From Arthrobacter sp. (GTDB taxonomy: Bacteria; Actinomycetota; Actinomycetes; Actinomycetales; Micrococcaceae), in assembly GCA_030146405.1 (NCBI GenBank), contig JASLBS010000137.1, positions 1 through 5,326 on the forward strand: 5,326 nt of DNA, read 5' to 3'. Below are positions 1 through 5,326 of this stretch, in pieces. The position numbers and the translations under genes are program-made. Numbering within the stretch: the stretch's first letter is position 1; each line of letters begins with the position of its first letter. The notes beneath the pieces were generated by a model. It was not told the origin of the DNA. It saw only the letters and a program-made list of their open reading frames with translations, and did no database searches.

Positions 1-858
1 GCCCTCGGACGACACTTCGACGCCGGGTCCGGAAGCCCGGTCTACGTGGTGGTGCCGGAAGCCGATCAGGACGCCGCGCTGGACGTCGTCACCGCGCAGG
101 AGGGCATCTCCCAGGCCGCGCTGACAACGGATCCGAGCGGCGCCCCACTCGTCGAGGGCGGACGTGTACTCATCAGCGGGACACTCGAGTACCAGGCCGA
201 CTCCGACCGCGCGGAGGATGTGGTGCGCGACCTGCGGACCGCCCTCGACGGTGCCAGCCCGGACGCGCTCGTCGGCGGGGTGACGGCGGTGGCGATCGAC
301 ACCAACGACACCGCGCTCGCGGACCTCGTGAAGATCATCCCGATCGTGCTGATCGTCATCCTCGTGGTGCTGGTCATCCTGCTGCGTTCGATCCTGGCGC
401 CCGTCCTCCTCGTGGCCAGTGTCGCGCTGTCCAACGCGACCGCCCTCGGTGTCTCTGCGCTGGTGTTCAACGGGATCTTCGGATTCGAGGGCGCGGATGC
501 CTCCGTACCGCTCTTCGCCTTCGTGTTCCTCGTGGCGCTCGGCGTCGACTACAACATCTTCCTGATGACGCGGGTGCGTGAGGAATCCCTGCTCATCGGG
601 ACGAGGCCGGGCATCCTTCGAGGACTGGGGGTCACGGGTGGGGTCATCACCTCGGCCGGTGTCGTCCTGGCCGCGACCTTCGCAGCCCTCGGGGTCATCC
701 CGATCCTGTTCCTCGCTCAGATCGCCTTCATCGTGGCTTTCGGAGTCCTGCTCGATACCGTGCTCGTCCGTTCTCTGCTCATCCCGGCCCTCGCATACGA
801 CATCGGGCCGAGGATCTGGTGGCCGTCGGCGCTGGGCAGGGTGGCGTCGCCGCGCTAG
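1..858 (+). CDS. MMPL/RND-family membrane transporter, C-terminal part (5' end outside window)
   Basis: The frame is open from base 1 to the TAG at 856-858 and gives the last 285 residues, so the start lies upstream of the window. Family members use the proton gradient to export lipids or other hydrophobic compounds across the cytoplasmic membrane; the substrate cannot be read from this piece. Residues 1 to about 108 form a soluble segment fitting the end of the second extracytoplasmic domain. Hydrophobic helices follow at about 112-130, 132-155, 168-190, 207-226 and 229-255, matching TM8-TM12 of a 12-helix MMPL protein. The motif GVDYNIFLMTRVREE begins at residue 181. Its Asp183-Tyr184 pair corresponds to the TM10 Asp-Tyr proton-relay pair known from mycobacterial MmpL3. 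The short tail with GPRIWWPS is common in actinobacterial members. The family call is secure; the substrate and partner genes are unknown. Confidence 0.93.
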   Translation, partial: ALGRHFDAGSGSPVYVVVPEADQDAALDVVTAQEGISQAALTTDPSGAPLVEGGRVLISGTLEYQADSDRAEDVVRDLRTALDGASPDALVGGVTAVAIDTNDTALADLVKIIPIVLIVILVVLVILLRSILAPVLLVASVALSNATALGVSALVFNGIFGFEGADASVPLFAFVFLVALGVDYNIFLMTRVREESLLIGTRPGILRGLGVTGGVITSAGVVLAATFAALGVIPILFLAQIAFIVAFGVLLDTVLVRSLLIPALAYDIGPRIWWPSALGRVASPR

Positions 859-874
859 CTCGACCCGTGAGTCT

Positions 875-889
875 CGGCCGCGCGGGCCG
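875..889 (+). terminator. Weak GC hairpin after the transporter gene
   Basis: CGGCC (875-879) pairs with GGCCG (885-889) around a 5-base loop, 17 bases after the transporter stop. No run of T follows, so it does not meet the classical intrinsic terminator pattern. It sits just upstream of the glcB promoter, where a transcript end would make sense. The assignment rests on position and pairing only. Confidence 0.25.
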
Positions 890-897
890 CATCGGCA

Positions 898-926
898 TTG
901 ACAGCGTGCTGCACGATCGATAAATT
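898..926 (+). promoter_or_regulatory. Probable sigma-70-type promoter of glcB-glcG
   Basis: A perfect -35 hexamer TTGACA (898-903) is followed, after exactly 17 bases, by TAAATT (921-926), which matches four of six positions of TATAAT. The site lies in an AT-rich island (about 917-968) that stands out in an otherwise very GC-rich window. A start site near 932-934 would give a leader of roughly 47 bases before the glcB ATG. No other gene begins here, so the promoter is assigned to the glcB-glcG unit. Confidence 0.75.
905..915. promoter_or_regulatory. Inverted repeat in the promoter spacer, possible operator
   Basis: CGTGC-T-GCACG is a perfect 5-bp inverted repeat around one central base, lying entirely between the -35 and -10 boxes. 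A protein bound here would block RNA polymerase, so the position suits a repressor. The arms are short and GC-rich, so chance occurrence in this genome is possible. No regulator gene is visible in the window. Confidence 0.3.
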
Positions 927-966
927 TTACCCACTGATATTTTCTTTCCGCATGATGAAAATGGAT

Positions 967-974
967 AAGGGTGG
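967..974 (+). promoter_or_regulatory. Ribosome binding site that fixes the glcB start at 980
   Basis: AAGGGTGG precedes the ATG at 980 with a 5-base gap (9 bases counted from the AAGG core). An in-frame GTG at 971 lies inside this site and has no Shine-Dalgarno sequence of its own, so 980 is preferred. Confidence 0.65.
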
Positions 975-979
975 GCGCC

Positions 980-3169
980 ATGCCGCAGTACGTGGAGACC
1001 AACGGCCTCAGGGTCGCCGACGAGCTCCATGCCTTCGTCCGGGACGAAGCGCTTCCCGGCACGGGTATCGATACCGAGGCATTCTGGGCGGGCGCCGCAG
1101 CGCTCATCGCCGGGTTCTCCCCTCGCGTGCGGGATTTGTTGGCGACGCGGGACAGGATGCAGGAACAGATCGACGACTACCACCGCGCCCTCGGCTCCGA
1201 GCGTCCCGATCCTGAGGCCTACGAGGACTTCCTCCACTCGATCGGTTACCTGGTCGATGAACCCGGGGACTTCACCATCGGTACCGAGCGGGTCGATCCC
1301 GAGATCGGGAACGTGTCGGGCCCCCAGCTGGTGGTCCCGCTGCTCAACGCCCGTTTCGCGGCCAACGCCGCGAATGCCCGCTGGGGCTCCCTCTACGACG
1401 CCCTCTACGGCACCGACGCCATCGACGAGGGTGAGGGGCGCGGGAGGACGTCCGCCTACAACCCGGTGCGGGGTGCCGCCGTCGTCGCGCGCAGCCGGGA
1501 GTTCCTGGACGAGTACTTCCCGCTGGCCGGTGGATCCCACGCCGATGTCACCGCGTACCGGATCACAGCCGGCTCCCTGCTCGCGGAGGCTCCTGCCGGC
1601 ACACTCGGACTGGTCGACGCAGCGCAGTTCAGGGGCTACCTGGGCTCCGAGGATGCGCTCGCGTCCGTGCTGCTCGTGCACCACGGCCTGCATGCGGAGA
1701 TCCAGATCGACCGCAGCCACACCATCGGGTCGGGTGACCCTGCCGGGGTGAAGGACCTGGTGCTGGAGTCGGCGACCACCACCATCATGGATCTCGAGGA
1801 CTCGGTCGCGGCGGTCGACGCAGGGGACAAGGTAGCCGGCTACCGCAACTGGCTGCACCTCATGCAGGGAACCCTGACCGCCCAGATCGCCACGGGTTCT
1901 GGAAGCTACACGCGCCGGCTGAACGCGGACCGCGTCTACACCGCGCCCGACGGTTCGGAGCTCACGCTGCCCGGGCGCTCGCTGCTGCTCATCCGCCAGG
2001 TAGGCCACCTGATGACCAGCGATGCCGTGCTCGATCCTGCCGGAGATCCGGTACCCGAGGAGATCCTCGACGCCCTGTTCACCGGGCTCGGCTCCGTCCA
2101 CGACCTGCGGGGCCCGCACGCGGGGCACAACTCGCGTGCCGGATCGGTGTACATCGTCAAGCCGAAGATGCACGGACCCCACGAGGTCGCCGTCGCCTGC
2201 GCCCTGCTCGCCGCCGTCGAACCCGTCCTCGGGCTCGAACCGCTCACCCTGAAGATCGGCATCATGGACGAGGAGCGCCGCACGTCCGCCAACCTCAAGG
2301 CGTGCATCTGGGAGGCGCGGGATCGCGTGGCCTTCATCAACACCGGCTTCCTCGACCGGACGGGCGACGAGATCCACACCTCCATGCTCGCCGGCCCCAT
2401 GGTCCGCAAGGCCGACATGCGCGATTCCAGCTGGATCTCCGCGTACGAGGACGCGAACGTCGACATCGGGCTCGAGTGCGGATTCGCCGGTCGGGCCCAG
2501 ATCGGGAAAGGCATGTGGGCCGCACCTGACAACATGGCCGACATGCTCTCCCAGAAGGTGGCACACCCGCTCGCGGGGGCGGACTGCGCCTGGGTCCCCT
2601 CGCCGACGGCGGCGACCCTGCATGCCATGCACTACCACCAGGTCGATGTCGACGAGCGCCAGTCCGCCCTCGCCGGTACGCGCCGGTCCACCCGGCACCA
2701 GCTCCTCACCATCCCGATCGGCGATCCGGGCGCGTGGACTGCCGACGACCGTCGCAATGAGCTCGACAACAACATCCAGAGCACGCTCGGATACATCGTG
2801 CGCTGGGTGAATGACGGCGTCGGATGCTCGAAGGTCCCCGACATCCACGGCACGGCGCTCATGGAGGACCGTGCTACCTGCCGGATCAGTTCGCAGCACG
2901 TGGCGAACTGGTTGCTGCACGGCATCGTCAGCGAGGAGGAGGTCGAGGCCTCGCTGCGGCGTATGGCAGCGGTGGTCGACGAGCAGAATGCAGCGGATAC
3001 CGATTACACGCCCATGGCCCCCGCCTTCGACACCGAGGCCTTCCTCGCGGCCCGCGAACTCGTGCTCGAGGGCGCCGCGCAGCCGGCGGGATACACCGAA
3101 CCGATCCTGCACAGGCGCCGAGCCATGCACAAGCAGACCCTTCAGAGCAGGACGAGGACACCATCATGA
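980..3169 (+). CDS. glcB: Malate synthase G
   Basis: This 729-residue cytosolic enzyme condenses glyoxylate with acetyl-CoA to form malate and CoA, serving the glyoxylate bypass or glycolate use. The length is close to E. coli malate synthase G (723). Conserved blocks run in the expected order: MDLEDSVAAVD with Glu273, RQVGHLMT with Arg339, SVYIVKPKMHGP, MDEERR with Glu431, FINTGFLDRTGDE with Asp459, GRAQIGKGMW, SPTAATLHAMHYHQ, GCSKVPD with Cys616, and MEDRAT with Asp630. By family alignment from memory, these match the E. coli Mg-ligand and catalytic residues Glu272, Arg338, Glu427, Asp455, Cys617 and the base Asp631. An N-terminal helical clasp, a TIM barrel and a C-terminal plug are therefore all present. 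ATG 980 is chosen over GTG 971 because of the ribosome binding site. The stop overlaps the glcG start. The long isoform G is clear; the shorter isoform A is excluded by length. Confidence 0.98.
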   Translation: MPQYVETNGLRVADELHAFVRDEALPGTGIDTEAFWAGAAALIAGFSPRVRDLLATRDRMQEQIDDYHRALGSERPDPEAYEDFLHSIGYLVDEPGDFTIGTERVDPEIGNVSGPQLVVPLLNARFAANAANARWGSLYDALYGTDAIDEGEGRGRTSAYNPVRGAAVVARSREFLDEYFPLAGGSHADVTAYRITAGSLLAEAPAGTLGLVDAAQFRGYLGSEDALASVLLVHHGLHAEIQIDRSHTIGSGDPAGVKDLVLESATTTIMDLEDSVAAVDAGDKVAGYRNWLHLMQGTLTAQIATGSGSYTRRLNADRVYTAPDGSELTLPGRSLLLIRQVGHLMTSDAVLDPAGDPVPEEILDALFTGLGSVHDLRGPHAGHNSRAGSVYIVKPKMHGPHEVAVACALLAAVEPVLGLEPLTLKIGIMDEERRTSANLKACIWEARDRVAFINTGFLDRTGDEIHTSMLAGPMVRKADMRDSSWISAYEDANVDIGLECGFAGRAQIGKGMWAAPDNMADMLSQKVAHPLAGADCAWVPSPTAATLHAMHYHQVDVDERQSALAGTRRSTRHQLLTIPIGDPGAWTADDRRNELDNNIQSTLGYIVRWVNDGVGCSKVPDIHGTALMEDRATCRISSQHVANWLLHGIVSEEEVEASLRRMAAVVDEQNAADTDYTPMAPAFDTEAFLAARELVLEGAAQPAGYTEPILHRRRAMHKQTLQSRTRTPS
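3154..3158 (+). promoter_or_regulatory. Ribosome binding site of glcG inside glcB
   Basis: GAGGA lies 7 bases before the ATG at 3166, inside the last codons of glcB. It supports 3166 as the start and allows both re-initiation and independent initiation. Confidence 0.55.
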
Positions 3170-3591
3170 CCCTGACACTGGCAACCGCCCAATCGATCAT
3201 CACCGACGCACTGGAAACGGGCCGGCAGCTCGGTTTCAAGCCGCTCACCGTCGTCGTGCTCGACGCCGGTGGCCATGTCACCGCTGCTGCCCGGCAGGAC
3301 GGCGCCTCGAACAACCGGTTCGAGATAGCGCACGGCAAGGCGTACGGGGCGTTGGCGCTCGGGATGGGGTCCCGGTCCATCATGGAGCGGGCCGAGCAGC
3401 AGGCCTATTTCATCGCTGCCGCGAGTGCCACCCTCGGCGGGCGCCTCATCCCCGTGCCCGGCGGCGTGCTGGTCCGCGACGACGCGGGTGCGCTCCTGGG
3501 GGCCGTCGGCATCAGCGGTGACAGCTCCGACAATGACGAGACCGCCGCGTCGACGGCCATCGAGGCGGCGGGCCTGAAGCCCCAGGTCTGA
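3166..3591 (+). CDS. glcG: GlcG/HbpS-family protein (DUF336-type heme-binding fold)
   Basis: This is a 141-residue protein covering a whole single-domain GlcG/HbpS family member. Recognisable blocks are PLTVVVLDAGGHVTAAARQDGA (about residues 26-47), the EIAHGKAYGALALG helix, PVPGGVLVRDDAGALLGAVG and the closing SGDSSDNDETAA. There is no signal peptide, so it is probably cytoplasmic. Streptomyces HbpS binds heme. In E. coli, glcG sits next to glcB in the glycolate operon, but its biochemical role there is not settled. The ATG at 3166 overlaps the glcB stop as ATGA, so translation is very likely coupled and both genes share the promoter at 898-926. The symbol is given by family and context; binding of heme by this copy is not shown by the sequence. 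Confidence 0.9.
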   Translation: MTLTLATAQSIITDALETGRQLGFKPLTVVVLDAGGHVTAAARQDGASNNRFEIAHGKAYGALALGMGSRSIMERAEQQAYFIAAASATLGGRLIPVPGGVLVRDDAGALLGAVGISGDSSDNDETAASTAIEAAGLKPQV

Positions 3592-3611
3592 CCCCTCCGC
3601 TCCACCACGAC

Positions 3612-3649
3612 GCCGCGGCCAGGAAGCGGCCATGGCCTGCCTCGCAGGC
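3612..3649 (+). terminator. GC-rich hairpin cluster downstream of glcG
   Basis: Three inverted repeats lie close together: GCCGC (3612-3616) with GCGGC (3626-3630), the perfect 10-bp palindrome GGCCATGGCC (3628-3637), and GCCTGC (3635-3640) with GCAGGC (3644-3649) around a 3-base loop. None is followed by a T tract. The last has the best stem and loop and may end the glcB-glcG transcript. The structures overlap, so they would be alternatives. Confidence 0.35.
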
Positions 3650-3874
3650 GGTGGGCTACTCGTGATGCTGGTCGGCCTTCTGCCGTGGAACCCCTACCCG
3701 GCACCTCATGACGTCGCCGCCCTGGCTCGGGCGGCACGCAGGGTCGCGGGACTCATCCGTGGTCGGGCTTCACCGGTTGCATTTAGACTGCGACACTTAC
3801 CGCATGACGCACGAGATCGCAGGGTGGCAGGAGGTTCCTGCCACGCAAGCACTCATTCGCGTGAGCCTCACTGA
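3632..3874 (+). other. Doubtful 80-codon small ORF after glcG
   Basis: An ATG at 3632 has a good ribosome-binding-like AGGA (3621-3624) 7 bases upstream. The first 20 or so residues are hydrophobic, reading like one short membrane segment ending in LLPWNPYP. Third-position G/C holds for about the first 43 codons and then falls. The ORF overlaps the following gene in another frame by about 70 bases, and its ATG lies inside the hairpin cluster after glcG. It could be a real small membrane protein, a gene remnant or chance. I do not recognise it and favour chance. Confidence 0.15.
3784..3789 (+). promoter_or_regulatory. Possible -10 box for the unrecognised gene at 3804
   Basis: TAGACT matches four of six TATAAT positions, including the key first, second and last bases. 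It lies 14 bases before the ATG at 3804, implying a leader under about 10 bases. No convincing -35 box is at the right distance. Near-leaderless starts are common in actinobacteria, and this gene has no Shine-Dalgarno sequence. Confidence 0.35.
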
Positions 3875-4874
3875 ACCGATTGCGATCGTTCTGCGCAGCG
3901 GGGAACCGGACCATGTAGTCACCTGGCCTGATCTTCCCGTCGGGATGATCAGTCCGACCACCAGGGTCGTGGCGGCCCCTGATGGTGCGTGGATTCTCTA
4001 CACACCCATGGAACGAGACGACGATCGGTCGTCGCAGGACGCGACGACCGCACTGCATATCTCCACCGCGGGGAAGCTGACCCGGTTCATCGACCTTGTC
4101 CAGGTCGGGTGCCTCGGGGCGACCCGGCACGGTCTGTGGCTCGCGGTCGGGCGCGGGGACGCGAACATCGAGACCGAAGCGGACTGGCTCACCGACCGGA
4201 CCCTCCTGGTCCTGGATGCGAACGGAGGAACGCACACGATGACCGTGGATCGGGTGCCCGCAGCTGTCCGCGAGGACGCGTCCACTCCACACCTGGTGGT
4301 CTACGCCGGCGCCCCGGACGCACTCCACGACGGCTACGGCGGCGCGTCCTACACCTACCGCTACGTCCAGGTCGACCTACCTGCCGGCATCCTCCCCCCG
4401 ATCCTCCGGATCGACGAGCACCGGCCCATCTCCGTCGAAGAGGACGACCTGCACGGAAGATCACGGGACGAGGAACCTGCTAGGTATCCCCTCAGTCCGG
4501 AGGACCCTCGTCTGTCCTGGGCGCGGGTGGACCTACCTGCTGATCAGAGGCAAGCAGCGATCGATGCCGTCACCGCCGAGTTCATGAACCTCGACACGTA
4601 CTGGACAGCACCTACAGGAGCTACGACGCCGCTCTCCGACGACCTCGATGACAGTCGCATCGACGTCATCGGTGAGTGGCCCACCACCCTGGTCGAGGTC
4701 AGCTTCACCTACCCCCACTACCCGGAAGGGCGGCTACGGCGGACCTACCGGGTGTTCGACGACGCAGGCCGCGTCAAACCACCACAGTTCGCAGCGATCC
4801 ACCTCATGGAGGACCTGGACACCAGGGACCTCCCACCCGCCGACCACGCCCACAACACCATCCTCGACATCTGA
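3804..4874 (+). CDS. Hypothetical protein, 356 aa, acidic and soluble
   Basis: I do not recognise this protein. It has no signal peptide or membrane segment and is rich in Asp, Glu, Thr and Pro, so it is probably cytoplasmic. Residues from about 10 to 190 alternate short beta-like strands with turns (AAPDGAWILYTPME, TTALHISTAGKLTRFIDL, RTLLVLDANGGTHTMTV), which resembles beta-propeller proteins, although no repeat is clear enough to claim one. An acidic linker lies near residue 215. The C-terminal third contains VEVSFTYPHYPEG and RTYRVFDDAGRVKPP. VDLPA occurs twice, 52 residues apart. ATG 3804 is chosen because the in-frame upstream extension from ATG 3708 adds 32 Ser/His/Arg-rich residues unlike the rest and would span the likely promoter. 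Neither start has a clear ribosome binding site. Codon use is slightly less GC-biased than in glcB, with some AGA, AGG and CTA codons. The neighbours give no functional hint. Confidence 0.8.
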   Translation: MTHEIAGWQEVPATQALIRVSLTEPIAIVLRSGEPDHVVTWPDLPVGMISPTTRVVAAPDGAWILYTPMERDDDRSSQDATTALHISTAGKLTRFIDLVQVGCLGATRHGLWLAVGRGDANIETEADWLTDRTLLVLDANGGTHTMTVDRVPAAVREDASTPHLVVYAGAPDALHDGYGGASYTYRYVQVDLPAGILPPILRIDEHRPISVEEDDLHGRSRDEEPARYPLSPEDPRLSWARVDLPADQRQAAIDAVTAEFMNLDTYWTAPTGATTPLSDDLDDSRIDVIGEWPTTLVEVSFTYPHYPEGRLRRTYRVFDDAGRVKPPQFAAIHLMEDLDTRDLPPADHAHNTILDI

Positions 4875-4884
4875 CGCGGACTCC

Positions 4885-4912
4885 ACTCGTGACGCGGCGT
4901 GGCACTGCGAGT
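4885..4912. terminator. Possible bidirectional hairpin between convergent genes
   Basis: ACTCG (4885-4889) can pair with CGAGT (4908-4912), with a partly paired interior, just after the stop at 4872-4874 and before the convergent stop at 4951-4953. The loop is large and there is no T tract on either strand. The convergent layout calls for termination here, but the structure is weak. Confidence 0.2.
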
Positions 4913-4945
4913 ATCGCCCTCATGAGCCTGGCTGGAGCGTCGAGA

Positions 4946-4971
4946 GGGTCCTAGTCGGGGGAGGAGGACCC
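4946..4971. terminator. Inverted repeat spanning the stop of the minus-strand gene
   Basis: GGGTCCT (4946-4952) and AGGACCC (4965-4971) form a perfect 7-bp stem with a 12-base loop. On the minus strand the stem covers the last codons and the TAG stop. It could slow or end transcripts coming from the plus-strand gene, or protect the 3' end of the minus-strand message. No T tract follows. Confidence 0.3.
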
Positions 4972-5307
4972 CGGGAAAGGCCACAACCATTCCCTGATCT
5001 GGTCAGGAGCCCTCCCGAGCCCGGCCTCAGCGGAAGGATGGCCGGGCTGGCCTCCGGGCTGCCGGTAGGGAGCCCGCGGCAGGGGAGGTTCCTCGTCGAT
5101 GAGGTCATTGACGGCGTGGGCGAGGAGGTTGCATTCCTCCACCGGCAGGGGCATGAGGCCGTTGAGGTAGGCCTCGAGCTCGAAGAGGTCGGCGTGGCCA
5201 CCGGTCTCGAAGTAGCGGCGCCAGACATCGACGAGCAGGAAAGCGGCGGCCGTCATCGCAGCCTCTATCAGGCAGCGTTGCCGCTCTTCATCCTCTGGAT
5301 AATCCAC
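4951..5307 (-). CDS. Small hypothetical protein, 118 aa
   Basis: I cannot assign a function. Residues about 8-36 look like an amphipathic helix rich in Ala and Leu (AAMTAAAFLLVDVWRRYF). A second helical block reads FELEAYLNGLMPLPVEE and LAHAVNDLIDE. From about residue 73 the tail is rich in Pro and Gly and looks disordered, ending in WLWPFPGSSSPD. It resembles short uncharacterised actinobacterial proteins with a LEAYLNGL-PLP core that I recall only vaguely. No signal peptide or clear transmembrane helix is present. The GTG at 5307 has GGGGA about 8 bases upstream, supporting it as the start. The frame is also open to the window edge, so a longer protein starting outside cannot be excluded. 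The helical core with good codon bias supports a real gene. Confidence 0.72.
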   Translation of the reverse strand: MDYPEDEERQRCLIEAAMTAAAFLLVDVWRRYFETGGHADLFELEAYLNGLMPLPVEECNLLAHAVNDLIDEEPPLPRAPYRQPGGQPGHPSAEAGLGRAPDQIREWLWPFPGSSSPD

Positions 5308-5326
5308 GCTGGACGTCCCCGTTCTG

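Noticed and set aside
971..979. GTG at 971 as the glcB start
   Set aside because: It lies inside the ribosome binding site for ATG 980, lacks its own site, and would add only three residues.
779..3130. A 783-codon open frame on the minus strand, antisense to glcB
   Set aside because: It covers almost all of a clear glcB and also the end of the transporter gene and the promoter region. Its translation is a low-complexity Gly/Val/Arg/Asp-rich sequence with no domain. Long antisense frames are typical shadows of GC-rich genes.
2824..3165. Upstream extension of glcG to 2824
   Set aside because: The extension runs out of frame through the conserved C-terminal part of glcB. The GlcG domain begins at 3166, where an ATG with a ribosome binding site is present.
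3142..3737. Minus-strand frames opposite glcG (3142-3633 and 3405-3737)
   Set aside because: They are antisense to a well-supported gene, have Arg/Pro-rich translations without motifs, and no convincing start sites.
3708..3803. Longer N-terminus for the hypothetical gene
   Set aside because: The added 32 residues are atypical in composition, lack a ribosome binding site and would cross the likely -10 box. Kept as an alternative, not preferred.
3592..3803. Possible tRNA or small RNA gene in the glcG-hypothetical gap
   Set aside because: I saw no cloverleaf pattern or conserved tRNA T-arm sequence; only short GC hairpins are present.
1..5326. CRISPR array, insertion sequence, attachment site or defence island
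   Set aside because: No regularly spaced repeats, transposase or integrase motifs, terminal inverted repeats or toxin-antitoxin pair were seen on either strand.

Overview
The window is GC-rich with strongly GC-biased third codon positions. Protein signatures (an actinobacterial-type MMPL exporter and a malate synthase G resembling the actinobacterial GlcB proteins I recall) suggest a high-GC actinobacterium, plausibly of the Arthrobacter/Micrococcaceae type. That taxonomic guess is inference; nothing in the window fixes the genus.

Layout. Bases 1-858 hold the 3' end of an MMPL/RND-type membrane transporter gene, cut by the window edge. Bases 859-979 are a short intergenic region with a weak hairpin and then a striking AT-rich promoter: a perfect TTGACA, a 17-bp spacer and TAAATT, with a small inverted repeat inside the spacer. 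Bases 980-3169 encode a complete malate synthase G (glcB) with all expected active-site residues. Its stop codon overlaps the start of a GlcG/HbpS-family gene (3166-3591) in an ATGA arrangement, so the two form a translationally coupled unit. Bases 3592-3803 are intergenic with several GC-rich hairpins. Bases 3804-4874 encode a soluble, acidic protein of about 356 residues that I do not recognise. A minus-strand gene (5307-4951) encodes a small unrecognised protein and runs convergently towards it, with a 76-bp gap between the two stop codons.

How the genes work together. glcB and glcG are the only clear functional pair. Malate synthase G condenses glyoxylate with acetyl-CoA to give malate, and glcG is a neighbour of glcB in the E. 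coli glycolate operon. Here the pair has its own strong-looking promoter, and no glycolate oxidase (glcDEF), isocitrate lyase or regulator gene is in view. The transporter and the two hypothetical genes look like independent housekeeping or lineage-specific genes.

I found no mobile element, CRISPR array, tRNA or rRNA, and nothing that amounts to a new multi-gene system. The points most worth a second look are the glcB promoter/operator architecture, the coupled glcG of unresolved role, and the two unassigned genes at the right end.
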